64,000 bases of DNA, taken from positions 933,501-997,500 of the forward strand of contig NZ_AP014627.1 in NCBI RefSeq assembly GCF_001547895.1, written 5' to 3'. This DNA is from Pseudomonas sp. Os17 (GTDB taxonomy: Bacteria > Pseudomonadota > Gammaproteobacteria > Pseudomonadales > Pseudomonadaceae). This document shows, in pieces, positions 42,617 to 52,494 of the stretch. The translations under genes were made by a program, and so were the position numbers. Positions within the stretch are counted from its first letter, which is position 1, and the number at the start of each line of letters is the position of its first letter. The notes beneath the pieces were generated by a model. The model was not told the DNA's origin. It saw only the letters and a list, made by a program, of their open reading frames with translations, and searched no databases.

Positions 42617-44158
42617 ATGAGCGAGATCAACCTCGGCCGTCGTCGGATCATGCAAATCGCCGGGGCGGGGCTGTTGCTGCCGAGTCTGGCGCCGGCGGTG
42701 ATTGCGTCGGTCAAGGATCGGCCGCAGCTCACCGATGGGGTGCAGTCCGGGGATCTGCTGGGGGATAAGGCGATGATCTGGAGCCGCAGCGATCGACCGG
42801 CGCGGATGGTGGTGGAGTGGGACACGCGAAGCATGTTCAGCAACCCTCGGCGTTTCATCTCGCCCCTGGCCGATGCGCGGACCGACTTCACGGCGCGGGT
42901 GGAGTTGACCGGGTTGCCGGCCGATCAGGCGATCTTCTATCGGGTGACCTTCGAGGATGCGCAATCCGGTGTGGCCAGTGAGCCGTGGTTCGGCCATTTG
43001 CGCAGTGCGCCGTCGCAACGCCGGGACATCCGTTTTGTCTGGAGCGGCGACACGGTGGGCCAGGGCTTCGGCATCAACCCGGACATCGGTGGCATGCGCA
43101 TTTATGAGGCCATGCGCCTGCGTTTGCCGGACTTCTTTATCCACAGCGGCGACACCATTTACGCCGACGGCCCGGTGCCGGCGCAGTTGACCGTGGAGGA
43201 CGGGCGCGTCTGGCGCAATATCACCACCGAGGCCAAGAGCAAGGTGGCTGAAACCCTCGATGAATATCGGGGCAATTACCGCTACAACCTGATGGACGAC
43301 AACCTGCGTCGCTTCAACGCCGAGGTGCCGCAGATCTGGCAGTGGGACGACCACGAGGTGGTCAACAACTGGTCGCCCGGCAAGCAGTTGGACGAGCGCT
43401 ACGCGGTCAAGGACATCCAGACCCTGGTGGGCCGCGCGCGGCAGGCGTGGCTTGAGTATGCGCCGATGCGTCGGCAGAGCGCCGATGGCGGCGGGCGGAT
43501 TTACCGCAAGCTCAGCTATGGGCCGCTGCTGGATGTGTTCGTGCTGGACATGCGCAGTTATCGCGGGGCCAACGATGACAACCTTGGTGGCGAGAAGCCC
43601 TTCCTGGGCCGCGAGCAGCTGGATTGGTTGAAGCGTGAACTCAAGGATTCGCAGGCCCAGTGGAAAGTGGTGGCGGCGGACATGCCCATTGGCCTGGGTG
43701 TACCGGATGGCGAGGTCAGCCCGGGCGTGGCGCGCTGGGAGGCGATTGCCAACGGCGACCCGGGACCGGCCCAGGGGCGTGAGCTGGAGATTGCCGAATT
43801 GCTGGCGCATCTGCGCAAGCATCAGGTTCGCAACCATGTGTGGCTGACGGCGGACGTGCATTACTGTGCGGCTCACCATTACCACCCGGATCGCGCGGCG
43901 TTCCAGGATTTCGAGCCGTTCTGGGAGTTTGTTGCCGGCCCCCTGAATGCCGGGAGTTTCGGGCCCAATGTGCTGGACAAGACCTTCGGCCCGGAAGTGG
44001 TGTTCCAGAAGGCGCCACCCGCGCAGAACACCTCGCCCTTTGCCGGTTTTCAGTTCTTTGGCGAAGTGCAGATCGACGGGCAGACGGCGGAGCTGAAGGT
44101 GATCCTGCGGGACCTGGATGGCGTGGCGGTGTACGAACACAACCTTCAACCGGTGTAA
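42617..44158 (+). CDS. PhoD-like alkaline phosphatase, Tat-exported
   Basis: A 513-residue secreted metallophosphoesterase. The N-terminus has a Tat signal with RRRIMQIAGAGLLLPSLAPA. An N-terminal fibronectin-like PhoD_N domain (about 35-130, starting GVQSGDLLGDKAMIWSRSDR) is followed by the catalytic domain: VWSGDTVGQG, IHSGDTIYADGP, WDDHEVVNNW, and TADVHYCAAHHY. These resemble the Ca/Fe phosphodiesterase/phosphomonoesterase PhoD. ATG 42617 follows AGGGAG. It would release phosphate from organic phosphate in the periplasm, possibly under PhoB. Confidence 0.9.
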   Translation: MSEINLGRRRIMQIAGAGLLLPSLAPAVIASVKDRPQLTDGVQSGDLLGDKAMIWSRSDRPARMVVEWDTRSMFSNPRRFISPLADARTDFTARVELTGLPADQAIFYRVTFEDAQSGVASEPWFGHLRSAPSQRRDIRFVWSGDTVGQGFGINPDIGGMRIYEAMRLRLPDFFIHSGDTIYADGPVPAQLTVEDGRVWRNITTEAKSKVAETLDEYRGNYRYNLMDDNLRRFNAEVPQIWQWDDHEVVNNWSPGKQLDERYAVKDIQTLVGRARQAWLEYAPMRRQSADGGGRIYRKLSYGPLLDVFVLDMRSYRGANDDNLGGEKPFLGREQLDWLKRELKDSQAQWKVVAADMPIGLGVPDGEVSPGVARWEAIANGDPGPAQGRELEIAELLAHLRKHQVRNHVWLTADVHYCAAHHYHPDRAAFQDFEPFWEFVAGPLNAGSFGPNVLDKTFGPEVVFQKAPPAQNTSPFAGFQFFGEVQIDGQTAELKVILRDLDGVAVYEHNLQPV

Positions 44159-44183
44159 CCCTCCTCGCCAGCCCCCCCGTCCC

Positions 44184-44526
44184 GTAGGAGCCGGCTTGCC
44201 GGCGAAGAGGCCCTTGAGCCTTGCGCCGTTCTGACGGGCGCCTTCGCTGGCAAGCCAGCTCCTACGCAGGAGTGGGGCCACAGGATTGGTGTAGGAGCCG
44301 GCTTGCCGGCGAAGAGGCCCTTGAGCCTTGCGCTGTTTTGACGGGTGCCTTCGCTGGCAAGCCAGCTCCTACGCAGGAGGGGGCTGCAGGAGTGGTGTAG
44401 GAGCCGGCTTGCCGGCGAAGAGGGCCTTGAGCCCTGCGCTGTTCTGACGGGCACCTTCGCTGGCAAGCCAGCTCCTACGCAGGAGGGGGCCACAGGATTG
44501 GTGTAGGAGCCGGCTTGCCGGCGAAG
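44184..44526. repeat. REP array of seven alternating palindromes
   Basis: Four forward copies of GTAGGAGCCGGCTTGCCGGC begin at 44184, 44291, 44397 and 44503 (period 106-107 bases). Three inverted copies of the form CTTCGCTGGCAAGCCAGCTC lie between them, the first at 44242-44265. The linkers are also nearly identical, so whole pairs have been duplicated in tandem. The array separates the converging phoD and PepSY-fusion genes. Confidence 0.93.
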
Positions 44527-44537
44527 CGTCTGACGCC

Positions 44538-47069
44538 TCAGTAAACGTCGCGGCGGTAGCGCCCCTGTTCGATCAAGCGTTCGACCTGGTCTGCGCCCAG
44601 TACCTCGTTGAGCACTTGATCCACCCCCGACGCCATGCCCTGCAAGCTGCCGCAGATGTAGATCGCGGCGCCGTCGGCCAGCCATTTCTTCAGTTCGTCG
44701 GCCGCTTGGCGCAGGCGGTCCTGGACGTAGACCTTCTGGGCCTGGTCCCGGGAGAACGCCAGGTCCAGGCGGCTCAGGTCGCCGCGGGTGCGCCATTCCT
44801 GCAGTTCGTCCTTGCAGTAGAAGTCATGCTCGGCATTGCGCTCGCCAAAGATCAGCCAGTTGCGTTGCTGGCCCTCGGCTATGCGTGCCTTGAGCAGGCT
44901 GCGCAAGCCGGCCAGGCCGGTGCCGTTGCCCAGCAGAATCAGCGGGCAGGGTTCGGCCGGCAGGTGGAAGCCGCTGTTGCGCCGTACCCGCAGGCTGATG
45001 CTCGAACCCACCGCCGCGTGTTCGGTGAGCCAGCCGGAGCCAATCCCCAGGCTGCCATCGGGGCGGCATTCCTGGCGCACCAGCAATTCCAGGCAGCCAT
45101 CGGCGGCAATCGAGGCGATGGAGTACTCGCGCATGTTCAAGGGCACCAGGGCATCCACCAGGGCCTGGGCGTGCAGGCCGATCAAATGGGCGCGGTTTTC
45201 CGGAAGCTGGCGGCTGCCCAGGGCTTGTTCGAGGCTTTCCTGCAGGCCGTCCAGTTGCACCGGGGTGCTGCCGGAGAGGCCCAGGCCCGCGAGGAAGTCC
45301 GCCACTGCGCCACGGCTGTTGCGCGGCATGACTTCCACCAGATCCCCGGCCAGCCAGCTGCTGGCGCTGGGGGCCAGCAGTTGCAGCAGGTAGACCCCGG
45401 AGCCGCTGCTCTCAGGATTGAGCAGGCTGCGGCTTTTCAAGGTCCAGTTGTCGAACGCTGGGGCCCGCCACAGATCCACCGGCGCATGGCCGATGAGTTG
45501 TCCCAGTTGTTGCTGCCAGTGGCGCAGGGCGTAGCTGTCGCCGCTGTCCACTTCGATAGGGGCGAACAGAGTGCTGGCGCCCTGGTTCGCCAGCCAGTCA
45601 TGCAGGCGCCGGGCAAAACCGCAGAAGTGCAGGTACTGGCGGTCGCCCAGGCCGAGTACCGCGTAGTGCAGCCCGGGCAGCGACAGCTCGCGGCCCAGCA
45701 GTTTGCGCTCGAAGCCGCGTGCGCTGTCCGGGGCTTCGCCGTCGCCAAAGGTGCTGACCACGAACAGCGCACGCTGGGCGCCACGCAGGTCCTGCTCACC
45801 GAGATCGCCCAGGGGCAGGACCCGGGCGGCGATCCCCGCAGTCTGCAGTTGCCCGGCGGTCTGCCAGGCCAGTTGTTCGGCAAAACCGCTCTGGCTGGCG
45901 AAGCCGATCAGCCACGCCGAGCCGTCGTCGACGGGGTTTGCCAGGCCCTGGCGTGCGTCCTTGATCTGGCGCTTCTTGCGCCGGCGATCCAGGTACAGCA
46001 GCCAGCCGGTGACGAAGAACAGCGGCATGCTCAGTGAGGCCAGGGTCAGGGCGATGCGCCCGATCAGGCCGAAGTAGCTGCCCACGTGCAGGGCGTAGAC
46101 GCTGGTGAGCAGTTGCGCCTTGACGCTCTGCTCGGCGTAGCGCTGGTGGCGACTGATGACCCCGGTGACGGGATCCAGGGTCAGCTGGTTCAGGGCGCGA
46201 TCGTGGGGCGAGTCCTTGAGCAGGTAGAACACTGTCGCCGGTTGGCCGGCCACGGCGGGCATGCGGATGTTGTAGGCGCTGAGGTCCTTGCCGGCGGCGC
46301 TGTAGAGGCTGCTCCACAGGGCGTTGTAGTCCGCCACCGGGGCCGGGCCCTTGGGCGGTGGGCCGCCGCGACCGCCGCGCTGGCGCTCACTGTGTGGCGC
46401 GTCGGAGAGCAGCTTGGTCAGGCCTTCCCGGTACCAGTCGTAGGACCAGTACAGGCCGGTGAGGGCGAACAAGAGGTAAAACAACAGGCACCAGGTGCCG
46501 AACACCGCGTGCAGGTCCCAGTTGAAACCGCGGCCTTTCTTGGCCCAGTCCAGGGTCAGCCATACCCGCCAGTTGCCGACCTGGCGCGGCCAGCGCAGGT
46601 ACAGCCCGGACAGGCAGAAGAAGATCAGGATCAGGGTGCAGGCGCCGGTGATCTGCCGGCCGGTGTCGCCGATGGCCAGGAAACGGTGCAGTTGCAGCAT
46701 GAGGCCGAAGAAGTCCTGGCCGACCGCGTCACCCAGGAGCTCGCCGGTGTAGGGGTCGAAGTAGCGCATCTGGCCACGGCGTTCGCCCGGCGGCGGGGTG
46801 AAGAACACCCGCGCGGCGTTGCCGCTGTCGGTTTCCACCCAGAGCATGGACACGGTCTGGCCTTCGGCGGCCTGGATTTTCTCCACCAGTTCGGCGGGCG
46901 GCAGCGCCCCGGCGGGGAGCTTGTCGACTTGCAGCACCGATGGGTTGAGGGCGCGCAGGATCTCGTCCTGGAACGACACCGTCGCCCCGGTGATGCCCAT
47001 CAGGGCCAGGATCAGCCCCGCGCTGATGCCGAAGAACCAGTGCAGCTGGAACAGGGTTTTCTTCAACAC
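44538..47069 (-). CDS. PepSY-flavodoxin-reductase fusion (iron/siderophore reductase type)
   Basis: An 843-residue fusion. Residues 1-370 are a PepSY-associated membrane domain with helices at [18 protein letters not shown], around [35 protein letters not shown] and near 350. A flavodoxin-like domain (about 390-540) carries [18 protein letters not shown] and [20 protein letters not shown] ferredoxin-NADP reductase-like domain follows, with [24 protein letters not shown] and [13 protein letters not shown]. This suits NADPH-driven reduction at the inner membrane. It lies after the TonB receptor gene on the same strand, matching P. aeruginosa PA4513 beside piuA (recalled). The start is GTG 47069; frames further upstream are not plausible. 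Confidence 0.88.
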   Translation of the reverse strand: MLKKTLFQLHWFFGISAGLILALMGITGATVSFQDEILRALNPSVLQVDKLPAGALPPAELVEKIQAAEGQTVSMLWVETDSGNAARVFFTPPPGERRGQMRYFDPYTGELLGDAVGQDFFGLMLQLHRFLAIGDTGRQITGACTLILIFFCLSGLYLRWPRQVGNWRVWLTLDWAKKGRGFNWDLHAVFGTWCLLFYLLFALTGLYWSYDWYREGLTKLLSDAPHSERQRGGRGGPPPKGPAPVADYNALWSSLYSAAGKDLSAYNIRMPAVAGQPATVFYLLKDSPHDRALNQLTLDPVTGVISRHQRYAEQSVKAQLLTSVYALHVGSYFGLIGRIALTLASLSMPLFFVTGWLLYLDRRRKKRQIKDARQGLANPVDDGSAWLIGFASQSGFAEQLAWQTAGQLQTAGIAARVLPLGDLGEQDLRGAQRALFVVSTFGDGEAPDSARGFERKLLGRELSLPGLHYAVLGLGDRQYLHFCGFARRLHDWLANQGASTLFAPIEVDSGDSYALRHWQQQLGQLIGHAPVDLWRAPAFDNWTLKSRSLLNPESSGSGVYLLQLLAPSASSWLAGDLVEVMPRNSRGAVADFLAGLGLSGSTPVQLDGLQESLEQALGSRQLPENRAHLIGLHAQALVDALVPLNMREYSIASIAADGCLELLVRQECRPDGSLGIGSGWLTEHAAVGSSISLRVRRNSGFHLPAEPCPLILLGNGTGLAGLRSLLKARIAEGQQRNWLIFGERNAEHDFYCKDELQEWRTRGDLSRLDLAFSRDQAQKVYVQDRLRQAADELKKWLADGAAIYICGSLQGMASGVDQVLNEVLGADQVERLIEQGRYRRDVY

Positions 47070-47225
47070 GTCGACCGCCTTGTACGTCCAGAGAGGTGAA
47101 ACACGGCGCGCAGTATGCCGTGGGTTGTCGAGAAGCATTCGTTTTTACACGCAAAAGCCCCAGGCATTCGGATGCGTGGGGCTTGGGCGCCTGTAGCCGG
47201 GGCCACAGGTGGGTGTTGCGCTGGA

Positions 47226-49481
47226 TCAGAAGTGGAAGTTGGCACTCATCAGCGCGGTACGGCCGGCGGCCACGTGGGCGTAATGGGTCTGGAAGACCTG
47301 ATCGAAGTAACGCTTGTCGGTCAGGTTCTGCACGTTGAGTTGCAGGTCGACGTTCTTGGTCAGCTTGTAGCTGGCCATGGCGTCGTAGCGCCAGTAGGAC
47401 GGTATTTCCACCGAGTTGGCGATGTTGCCGAACTGGGAATCGACGAAGGTGGCGCCGGCACCGACAGTGAGGCGTTCCGGGATCAGGTCATAGGTCGACC
47501 ACAGGGTGAAGTTGTTCCGTGGCGTGCTCGGGGTGTGGTTGCCCTCGTCCGCCGCCAGGGTGGTTTTCACCACTTCGCTTTCCATGTAGGTGTAGCCGCC
47601 GTAGACCTTCCAGTTGCGGGTCAGCTTGCCGCTATAGGTCAGCTCCAGGCCATTGACCCGTTGTTCGCCGTCCAGCACCTGGGTGGCGCCGCCATCCGGA
47701 TCGTTGATCCGCGCATTGGTTTTCTCGGTGCGGAACAGGGCGGCGGTCAACGACAGATCGTCATCGAAGAAGTCCCACTTGGTGCCCACTTCATAGTTGC
47801 GGTTCTTTTCCGGGGCCAGGCTGCTGTTGTTCGCCGCCAGGTCCAGTCCACCGTTGCCGCTGGTTTCACCTGCCGGGTTGCTGGAGGTGGAGTAGGCCGC
47901 GTAGACGCTGCCGTTGGGCAGCGGTTTGTAGACCACGCCGATCTGGTAGTTCCACAGCTGCGAGTTGTTTTCGCGGGCGAACTCGCCCACTGGGGCACGG
48001 GTGGCGTAGCCGCTGGAACGGGTCTGGTAATCGTCGAAACGCAGGCCCAGGTTCAACGACCATTGCTCATTGAACTTCAGGGTGTCGAACACGTAGGCCG
48101 CAGCGGTCTTGGTGTCGGTATCGGTGTAGGCCGCGCTGTCCTTGATGGTGCCGTTCCAGCCGGCGCCCGGCGTCGGGTTGTTGAGGCTGGTGCAGTCGCC
48201 GTTGGCGATCAGGGCCGCGTTACAGGTGCTGCCGTTGACCGCCGAGGTCACGTCGTAGGCACGGTTGTGGGTATCCACGTAGGAGAACTCGATACCGGTC
48301 ACCAGGCTGTGCTCGATGAAACCGGTGTCGAACTTGGCGCTCAGGTCGGTCTGGTTGGTCCAGCCCTTGGAGGTCGAGTTGCGGCTTTTCGGGCTGCGGT
48401 AGACGGTGCCATTGGCCACGTTGCCACGGCTGTCGTCCGGGTTGGTGACGACGTAGTCCAGGGTCGAGCGCGACAGGCGGAAGCTGTTGGACAGGGTCAG
48501 GTTGTCGTTCAGGTCGTGTTCGATCTTGATCGTGCCGCTGTCTTCGCTGGTCTTGCGGTAGTCGCGGCCGGTGAGGCCGTAGAAGTTGTCACGATTGACG
48601 CTGACAGGTTTGTCGACGTTGTACTTGCTGCGGCGGGTGCCGCTGTTGGTCAGCGGGATGCCGTAGTCCGGAATGTCATCGGTGTTGAGGTGGTAGTAGC
48701 CCACGGTGACCCGAGTGTCGGTACCCAGGCCGAAGGCGAAGGAGGGCGCCACGCCCCAGCGGCTGACTTCCACGGCGTCGCGACCGGCCACGTTGGCCTC
48801 GTGCTTCATCAGGTTCAGGCGAAAGGCCGAACTGTCGGTCATCTGCTGGTTGAGGTCCAGGGTGGTGCGTTTGGTCTGGTCAGAGCCCCAGGTGAACCCC
48901 CCGTTGTAGGAGTTGCCCAGCTTGGCGGTCTTGGAGATCAGGTTCAGGCTGCCGCCGGTGGAGCCGGCGCCGGTAAAGGCCGAGCCTGGGCCCTTGCTGA
49001 CTTCGATGGACTCGACGTTGAAGATCTCCCGGCTTTGCGAGGCCGGATCACGCATGCCGTCGATGAACACGTCGCTTTCGGCGTTGAAGCCGCGAATGAT
49101 CGGGCGGTCACCGGCCGGGTTGCCGCCTTCACCGGCCCCGAAGGTAATCCCGGGCGTGGTGCGCAGGGCATCCACCAGGCTGGTGGCCGCAGTGTCCCGC
49201 ATCACTTGCTGGGGAATCACCGTCACGCTTTTCGGCGTTTCCCGAAGTGGGGCGGTGTATTTTTTCGACGAGGAGGTGTCGACCTTGTAAGACGTCTGCT
49301 CCTGGGCCTCACCACTAATGCTGGTGGCATCCAGGGCAATGGCCTTGCCCGCGGTCTTTTGCTGGGTGTCTTCGGCGGCCTGAACCATATGGCCCGCGGA
49401 GCCGGCGGTAATCGCCACGCCAATGGCGGAGGCCAGCAGGCGCGGTGAACTGACAGCGGATGGTGGTTGTTGGCGTGACAT
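47226..49481 (-). CDS. TonB-dependent catecholate siderophore receptor (Fiu/PiuA type)
   Basis: A 751-residue outer-membrane receptor with a long signal region (MSRQQPPSAVSSPRLLASAIGV...AHMVQAAE, shortened here). It has a plug domain containing ETPKSVTVIPQQVMRDTAATSLVDALRT (in part) and GFNAESDVFIDGMRD. A 22-strand barrel ends TALMSANFHF with the terminal Phe. ATG 49481 follows GGGAGGG; the upstream in-frame start has no SD. The divergent piuC-like gene and the Fur-box-like site point to iron-regulated uptake of catecholate or related siderophores. Confidence 0.92.
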   Translation of the reverse strand: MSRQQPPSAVSSPRLLASAIGVAITAGSAGHMVQAAEDTQQKTAGKAIALDATSISGEAQEQTSYKVDTSSSKKYTAPLRETPKSVTVIPQQVMRDTAATSLVDALRTTPGITFGAGEGGNPAGDRPIIRGFNAESDVFIDGMRDPASQSREIFNVESIEVSKGPGSAFTGAGSTGGSLNLISKTAKLGNSYNGGFTWGSDQTKRTTLDLNQQMTDSSAFRLNLMKHEANVAGRDAVEVSRWGVAPSFAFGLGTDTRVTVGYYHLNTDDIPDYGIPLTNSGTRRSKYNVDKPVSVNRDNFYGLTGRDYRKTSEDSGTIKIEHDLNDNLTLSNSFRLSRSTLDYVVTNPDDSRGNVANGTVYRSPKSRNSTSKGWTNQTDLSAKFDTGFIEHSLVTGIEFSYVDTHNRAYDVTSAVNGSTCNAALIANGDCTSLNNPTPGAGWNGTIKDSAAYTDTDTKTAAAYVFDTLKFNEQWSLNLGLRFDDYQTRSSGYATRAPVGEFARENNSQLWNYQIGVVYKPLPNGSVYAAYSTSSNPAGETSGNGGLDLAANNSSLAPEKNRNYEVGTKWDFFDDDLSLTAALFRTEKTNARINDPDGGATQVLDGEQRVNGLELTYSGKLTRNWKVYGGYTYMESEVVKTTLAADEGNHTPSTPRNNFTLWSTYDLIPERLTVGAGATFVDSQFGNIANSVEIPSYWRYDAMASYKLTKNVDLQLNVQNLTDKRYFDQVFQTHYAHVAAGRTALMSANFHF

Positions 49482-49528
49482 GGTGGTTTCCCTCCCCAAG
49501 GATTTGAGGTCGCGGAATATAGGGGAAA

Positions 49529-49549
49529 GAAACAATCGTTATCAATTGC
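49529..49549. promoter_or_regulatory. Fur-box-like site before the siderophore receptor
   Basis: The A+T-rich stretch GAAACAATCGTTATCAATTG resembles a Fur box on the - strand (TTGATAACGATTGTTTC). It lies about 50 bases before the receptor ATG. The match is partial. Confidence 0.5.
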
Positions 49550-49639
49550 GAAACGTTACTATTCGCACTGAATTTACAATCTTTACAATTTATCCTTACG
49601 GTTTTTGCGTTCTCATTCGTCACCGGGTTTTACACAGTC

Positions 49640-49658
49640 AATAAGAATCAATATCATT
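49640..49658. promoter_or_regulatory. Fur-box-like site before piuC
   Basis: AATAAGAATCAATATCATT matches 11 of 19 positions of the Fur consensus and lies 30 bases before the piuC start. With the site at 49529 it would place both divergent genes under iron repression. Confidence 0.55.
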
Positions 49659-49688
49659 GACGACCTTTCGCTGCTCAGGTACCTGGCC

Positions 49689-50369
49689 ATGTTGCTGCAC
49701 ATCCCCGGCGTGTTCACCCGTGATGAAGTGGGGCGTATCCGAGAAGCCCTGGAGCAGGCGGACTGGGCGGATGGCAAGATCACTGCCGGTTACCAGTCGG
49801 CCAAGGCCAAGCACAACCTGCAGTTGCCCGAAGGGCATCCGCTGGCCCAGGAGATCGGCGCGGCGATGCTCGAGCGCCTGTGGCAGAACCCGCTGTTCAT
49901 GTCCGCCGCCTTGCCGCACAAGGTGTTCCCGCCGCTGATCAACTGCTACACCGCCGGCGGCAGTTTCGACTTCCATATCGACAACGCCGTGCGCCAGCCC
50001 AAGGGCAGCGCGGAGCGGGTGCGCACCGACCTGTCGTCGACCCTGTTCTTCAGCGACCCCGAGGACTATGACGGGGGGGAACTGGAGATCCAGGACACCT
50101 ACGGCCTGCAGCGGGTCAAGCTGCCGGCGGGGGACATGGTGCTGTACCCCGGCACCAGCCTGCACAAGGTCAACCCGGTGACCCGTGGCGCTCGCTACGC
50201 CTCGTTCTTCTGGACCCAGAGCCTGGTGCGCGAGGACAGCCAGCGCGCCTTGCTGTTCGAGATGGACGGGGCGATCCAGGAACTGACCCGGGACGTGCCC
50301 GAGCATCCTTCGCTGATCCGCCTGACCGGCACCTATCACAACCTGCTGCGGCGCTGGGTCGAGGTGTAG
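49689..50369 (+). CDS. piuC: PKHD-type hydroxylase PiuC
   Basis: A 226-residue Fe(II)/2-oxoglutarate dioxygenase of the prolyl-4-hydroxylase type, the family length exactly. The iron triad is visible: His and Asp in FDFHIDNAV and the distal His in [10 protein letters not shown], with the oxoglutarate Arg in [10 protein letters not shown]. PiuC homologues sit beside TonB receptors and are iron-starvation induced; the natural substrate is not known. ATG 49689 has only a weak AGGT SD; upstream starts lie in the Fur region. The next gene starts four bases after the stop. Confidence 0.93.
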   Translation: MLLHIPGVFTRDEVGRIREALEQADWADGKITAGYQSAKAKHNLQLPEGHPLAQEIGAAMLERLWQNPLFMSAALPHKVFPPLINCYTAGGSFDFHIDNAVRQPKGSAERVRTDLSSTLFFSDPEDYDGGELEIQDTYGLQRVKLPAGDMVLYPGTSLHKVNPVTRGARYASFFWTQSLVREDSQRALLFEMDGAIQELTRDVPEHPSLIRLTGTYHNLLRRWVEV

Positions 50370-50372
50370 GCG

Positions 50373-51134
50373 GTGACTGTTCAACTTCGCCGCAAGGAAG
50401 TCCTCGACGGCGCGCAACTGAGCGCCATGCTCCAGCAAAGCCCGTCCCGCGCGGCCCAGGCGATCCTGGTGGCTGCTGGCGAGGGCCTGGTGGAGGCCCA
50501 GGCGCTGCTGGGGCAGATCCTCCTCGACGGCCACGGCATCCAGCAGGACCAGGCCCTGGCCTTGCGCTGGTTCGACATCGCCGCCCAAGGCGGGCACCTG
50601 ATGGCCCGCAACATGCTCGGGCGCTGCCATGAACATGGCTGGGGCTGCCCGGCCGATGCCGCCCGCGCTGCCGGGCATTATCGATTGGCCGCCGAAGCGG
50701 GGCTGGACTGGGGCCTGTACAACTACGCCAACCTGCTGGCCACTGGCCGTGGCGTGGCGCAGAACCATGCCCTGGCCCTGGCCTGCTACCGCCGTGCGGC
50801 AGACCTTGGCCATGCCAAATCGATGAACCTGCTGGGGCGTTACCTGGAGGAAGGGCTGGTCTGTCCGGCCGACCCCGAGGCGGCCCGGGACTGGTACCGG
50901 CGTTCGGCCGAGGGTGGAGACTTTCGCGGACAGTTCAGCTATGCGGCGGTGCTGGCCGATGCCGGGCGGATCGACGAAGCGGTGGATTGGCTGAAGCGCG
51001 CCCTGGTCGGCGGCAATCTGAACTTCCTGCGGGTGGCTTGCGCCGAGTTGCTTAATGCCACGCATCCCGAGATTCGCCAACTGGCCCAGGCTTATCAGCA
51101 GCGGGCGGTGGAGCTGGGTGACGCACCGCAATGA
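50373..51134 (+). CDS. Sel1-repeat protein
   Basis: A 253-residue soluble protein made of Sel1/TPR-like repeats: AQALLGQILLDGHGIQQDQALALRWFDIAA (in part), ARNMLGRCHEHGWGC, GLYNYANLLATGRGVAQNHALAL and SMNLLGRYLEEG. Five or so units span residues 30-230. No signal peptide is present. The GTG start four bases after piuC implies one transcript. The same neighbour follows piuC in P. aeruginosa (recalled as PA4516). The role is presumably protein-protein contact in the iron response. Confidence 0.88.
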   Translation: MTVQLRRKEVLDGAQLSAMLQQSPSRAAQAILVAAGEGLVEAQALLGQILLDGHGIQQDQALALRWFDIAAQGGHLMARNMLGRCHEHGWGCPADAARAAGHYRLAAEAGLDWGLYNYANLLATGRGVAQNHALALACYRRAADLGHAKSMNLLGRYLEEGLVCPADPEAARDWYRRSAEGGDFRGQFSYAAVLADAGRIDEAVDWLKRALVGGNLNFLRVACAELLNATHPEIRQLAQAYQQRAVELGDAPQ

Positions 51135-51138
51135 CCTG

Positions 51139-51216
51139 GAGGCGCAGGCTTGTCTGCGAAGGGGGCAGACCCAGGCAATGGGGCGTCTGCGTTTCGCGAG
51201 CAAGCTCGCTCCTACA
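51139..51216. repeat. Imperfect inverted REP pair
   Basis: A diverged forward REP (GCGCAGGCTTGTCTGCGAAG from 51142) and an inverted unit (TTCGCGAGCAAGCTCGCTCC from 51193, then TAC) face each other about 30 bases apart. The two cores belong to different REP subtypes (variable dinucleotides differ), so the pair is not a tidy REPIN. Confidence 0.7.
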
Positions 51217-51240
51217 GGTACGGATGTGTGTTCGGATACA

Positions 51241-51270
51241 AAAAAGCCCATGACACGTCATGGGCTTTTT
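51241..51270. terminator. Bidirectional terminator, Sel1 gene / speC
   Basis: A 13-base-pair perfect stem (AAAAAGCCCATGA and complement) with a CACG loop has T-runs on both strands. It sits between the converging Sel1-repeat gene and speC and can end both. Confidence 0.93.
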
Positions 51271-51304
51271 CTTGCAGTTTGTCGCTAACAGCTAGCCACT
51301 GCCC

Positions 51305-52468
51305 TTACAGGTAGAAGGCCTTCAGCGGCGGGAAGCCGTTGAATTCCACCGCGCTGTAGCTGGTGGTGTAGGCACCGGTGGACAGCCAGTACAGGCGGTC
51401 GCCGATGGCCAGGTTCAGCGGCAGGCCGTACTTGTAGTTTTCGTACATGATGTCGGCGCTGTCGCAGGTCGGACCGGCGATCACCACTTCTTCGACTTCA
51501 CCTTTCTTCTCGGTCCAGATCGGGAACTTGATCGACTCGTCCATGGTTTCGATCAGGCCGGAGAATTTGCCCACGTCGGTGTAGACCCAGCGCTCGACGG
51601 CAGTGCGGGATTTGCGCGCCACCAGTACCACTTCGCTGACCAGGATGCCGGCGTTGGCGATCAACGAACGGCCCGGCTCGAGGATGATTTCCGGCAGGTC
51701 GTCACCGAAGTCTTCCTTGAGGAAGCGGATGATTTCCTCGGCGTAGGTTTCCAGGCTGTTGGTGCGGGTGATGTAGTTGGCCGGGAAGCCGCCACCCATG
51801 TTGATCAGCTTGAGTTCGATGCCGTCTTCTTCCTTCAGGCGTTCGAAGATCACTTTGACCTTGGCGATCGCCGCGTCCCAGACGCTGATGTCGCGCTGTT
51901 GCGAACCGACGTGGAACGACACGCCATAAGGCACCAGGCCCAGGTCGCGGGCGAGGATCAGCAGGTCCATGGCCATGTCGGTCTGGCAGCCGAACTTGCG
52001 CGACAGCGGCCAGTCGGCGGTGGTGGAACCTTCGGTGAGGATGCGCACGTAGACTTTCGAACCCGGGGCGGCCTTGGCGATGTTGCGCAGGTCGGCTTCG
52101 GAGTCGGTGGCATACAGGCGCACGCCCTTCTCATAGAAGTAGCGGATGTCCTTGGACTTCTTGATGGTGTTGCCGTAGCTGATGTTGGCCGGGTTGACGC
52201 CGCGGCTCAGCACTTTGTCCAGCTCGTAGATCGAGGCGATGTCGAAGCTGGAGCCTTTTTCGTGCAGCAGGTCGATGATCTCGACGGCCGGGTTGGCCTT
52301 GACCGCGTAGTAGACCTTGGCGAATTCGAAACCGGCGCGCAGGTCGTCGTAGGCCTGGGCGATCATCTGGGTATCGATGACCACGAATGGGGTTTCTTGC
52401 TTGTCGGCGAACGCCTTCATTTTTTGAAAGGTTTCGCGCGCAAAATAGTCTTCGACGTTAATCGACAT
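51305..52468 (-). CDS. speC: Ornithine decarboxylase (fold type III, PLP)
   Basis: The enzyme makes putrescine from ornithine (some family members also accept lysine). The 387-residue protein belongs to the eukaryotic-type decarboxylase group: the PLP lysine is Lys57 in YYAVKANP, the phosphate-binding glycines are in LINMGGGFPANY, EPGRS follows, and the catalytic Cys335 is in GPTCDSADIM. The ATG follows TAGGAG. It matches speC beside the piu genes in P. aeruginosa (recalled). The long leader contains an intrinsic terminator and a possible leader ORF, so synthesis may be attenuated. Confidence 0.94.
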   Translation of the reverse strand: MSINVEDYFARETFQKMKAFADKQETPFVVIDTQMIAQAYDDLRAGFEFAKVYYAVKANPAVEIIDLLHEKGSSFDIASIYELDKVLSRGVNPANISYGNTIKKSKDIRYFYEKGVRLYATDSEADLRNIAKAAPGSKVYVRILTEGSTTADWPLSRKFGCQTDMAMDLLILARDLGLVPYGVSFHVGSQQRDISVWDAAIAKVKVIFERLKEEDGIELKLINMGGGFPANYITRTNSLETYAEEIIRFLKEDFGDDLPEIILEPGRSLIANAGILVSEVVLVARKSRTAVERWVYTDVGKFSGLIETMDESIKFPIWTEKKGEVEEVVIAGPTCDSADIMYENYKYGLPLNLAIGDRLYWLSTGAYTTSYSAVEFNGFPPLKAFYL

Positions 52469-52494
52469 GCGTTGGGAGCTCCTACTGGCAAACG

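Noticed and set aside
44184..44526. CRISPR array
   Set aside because: The spacing is regular, but units are palindromic, alternate in orientation, and the linkers are nearly identical rather than unique; there are no cas genes.
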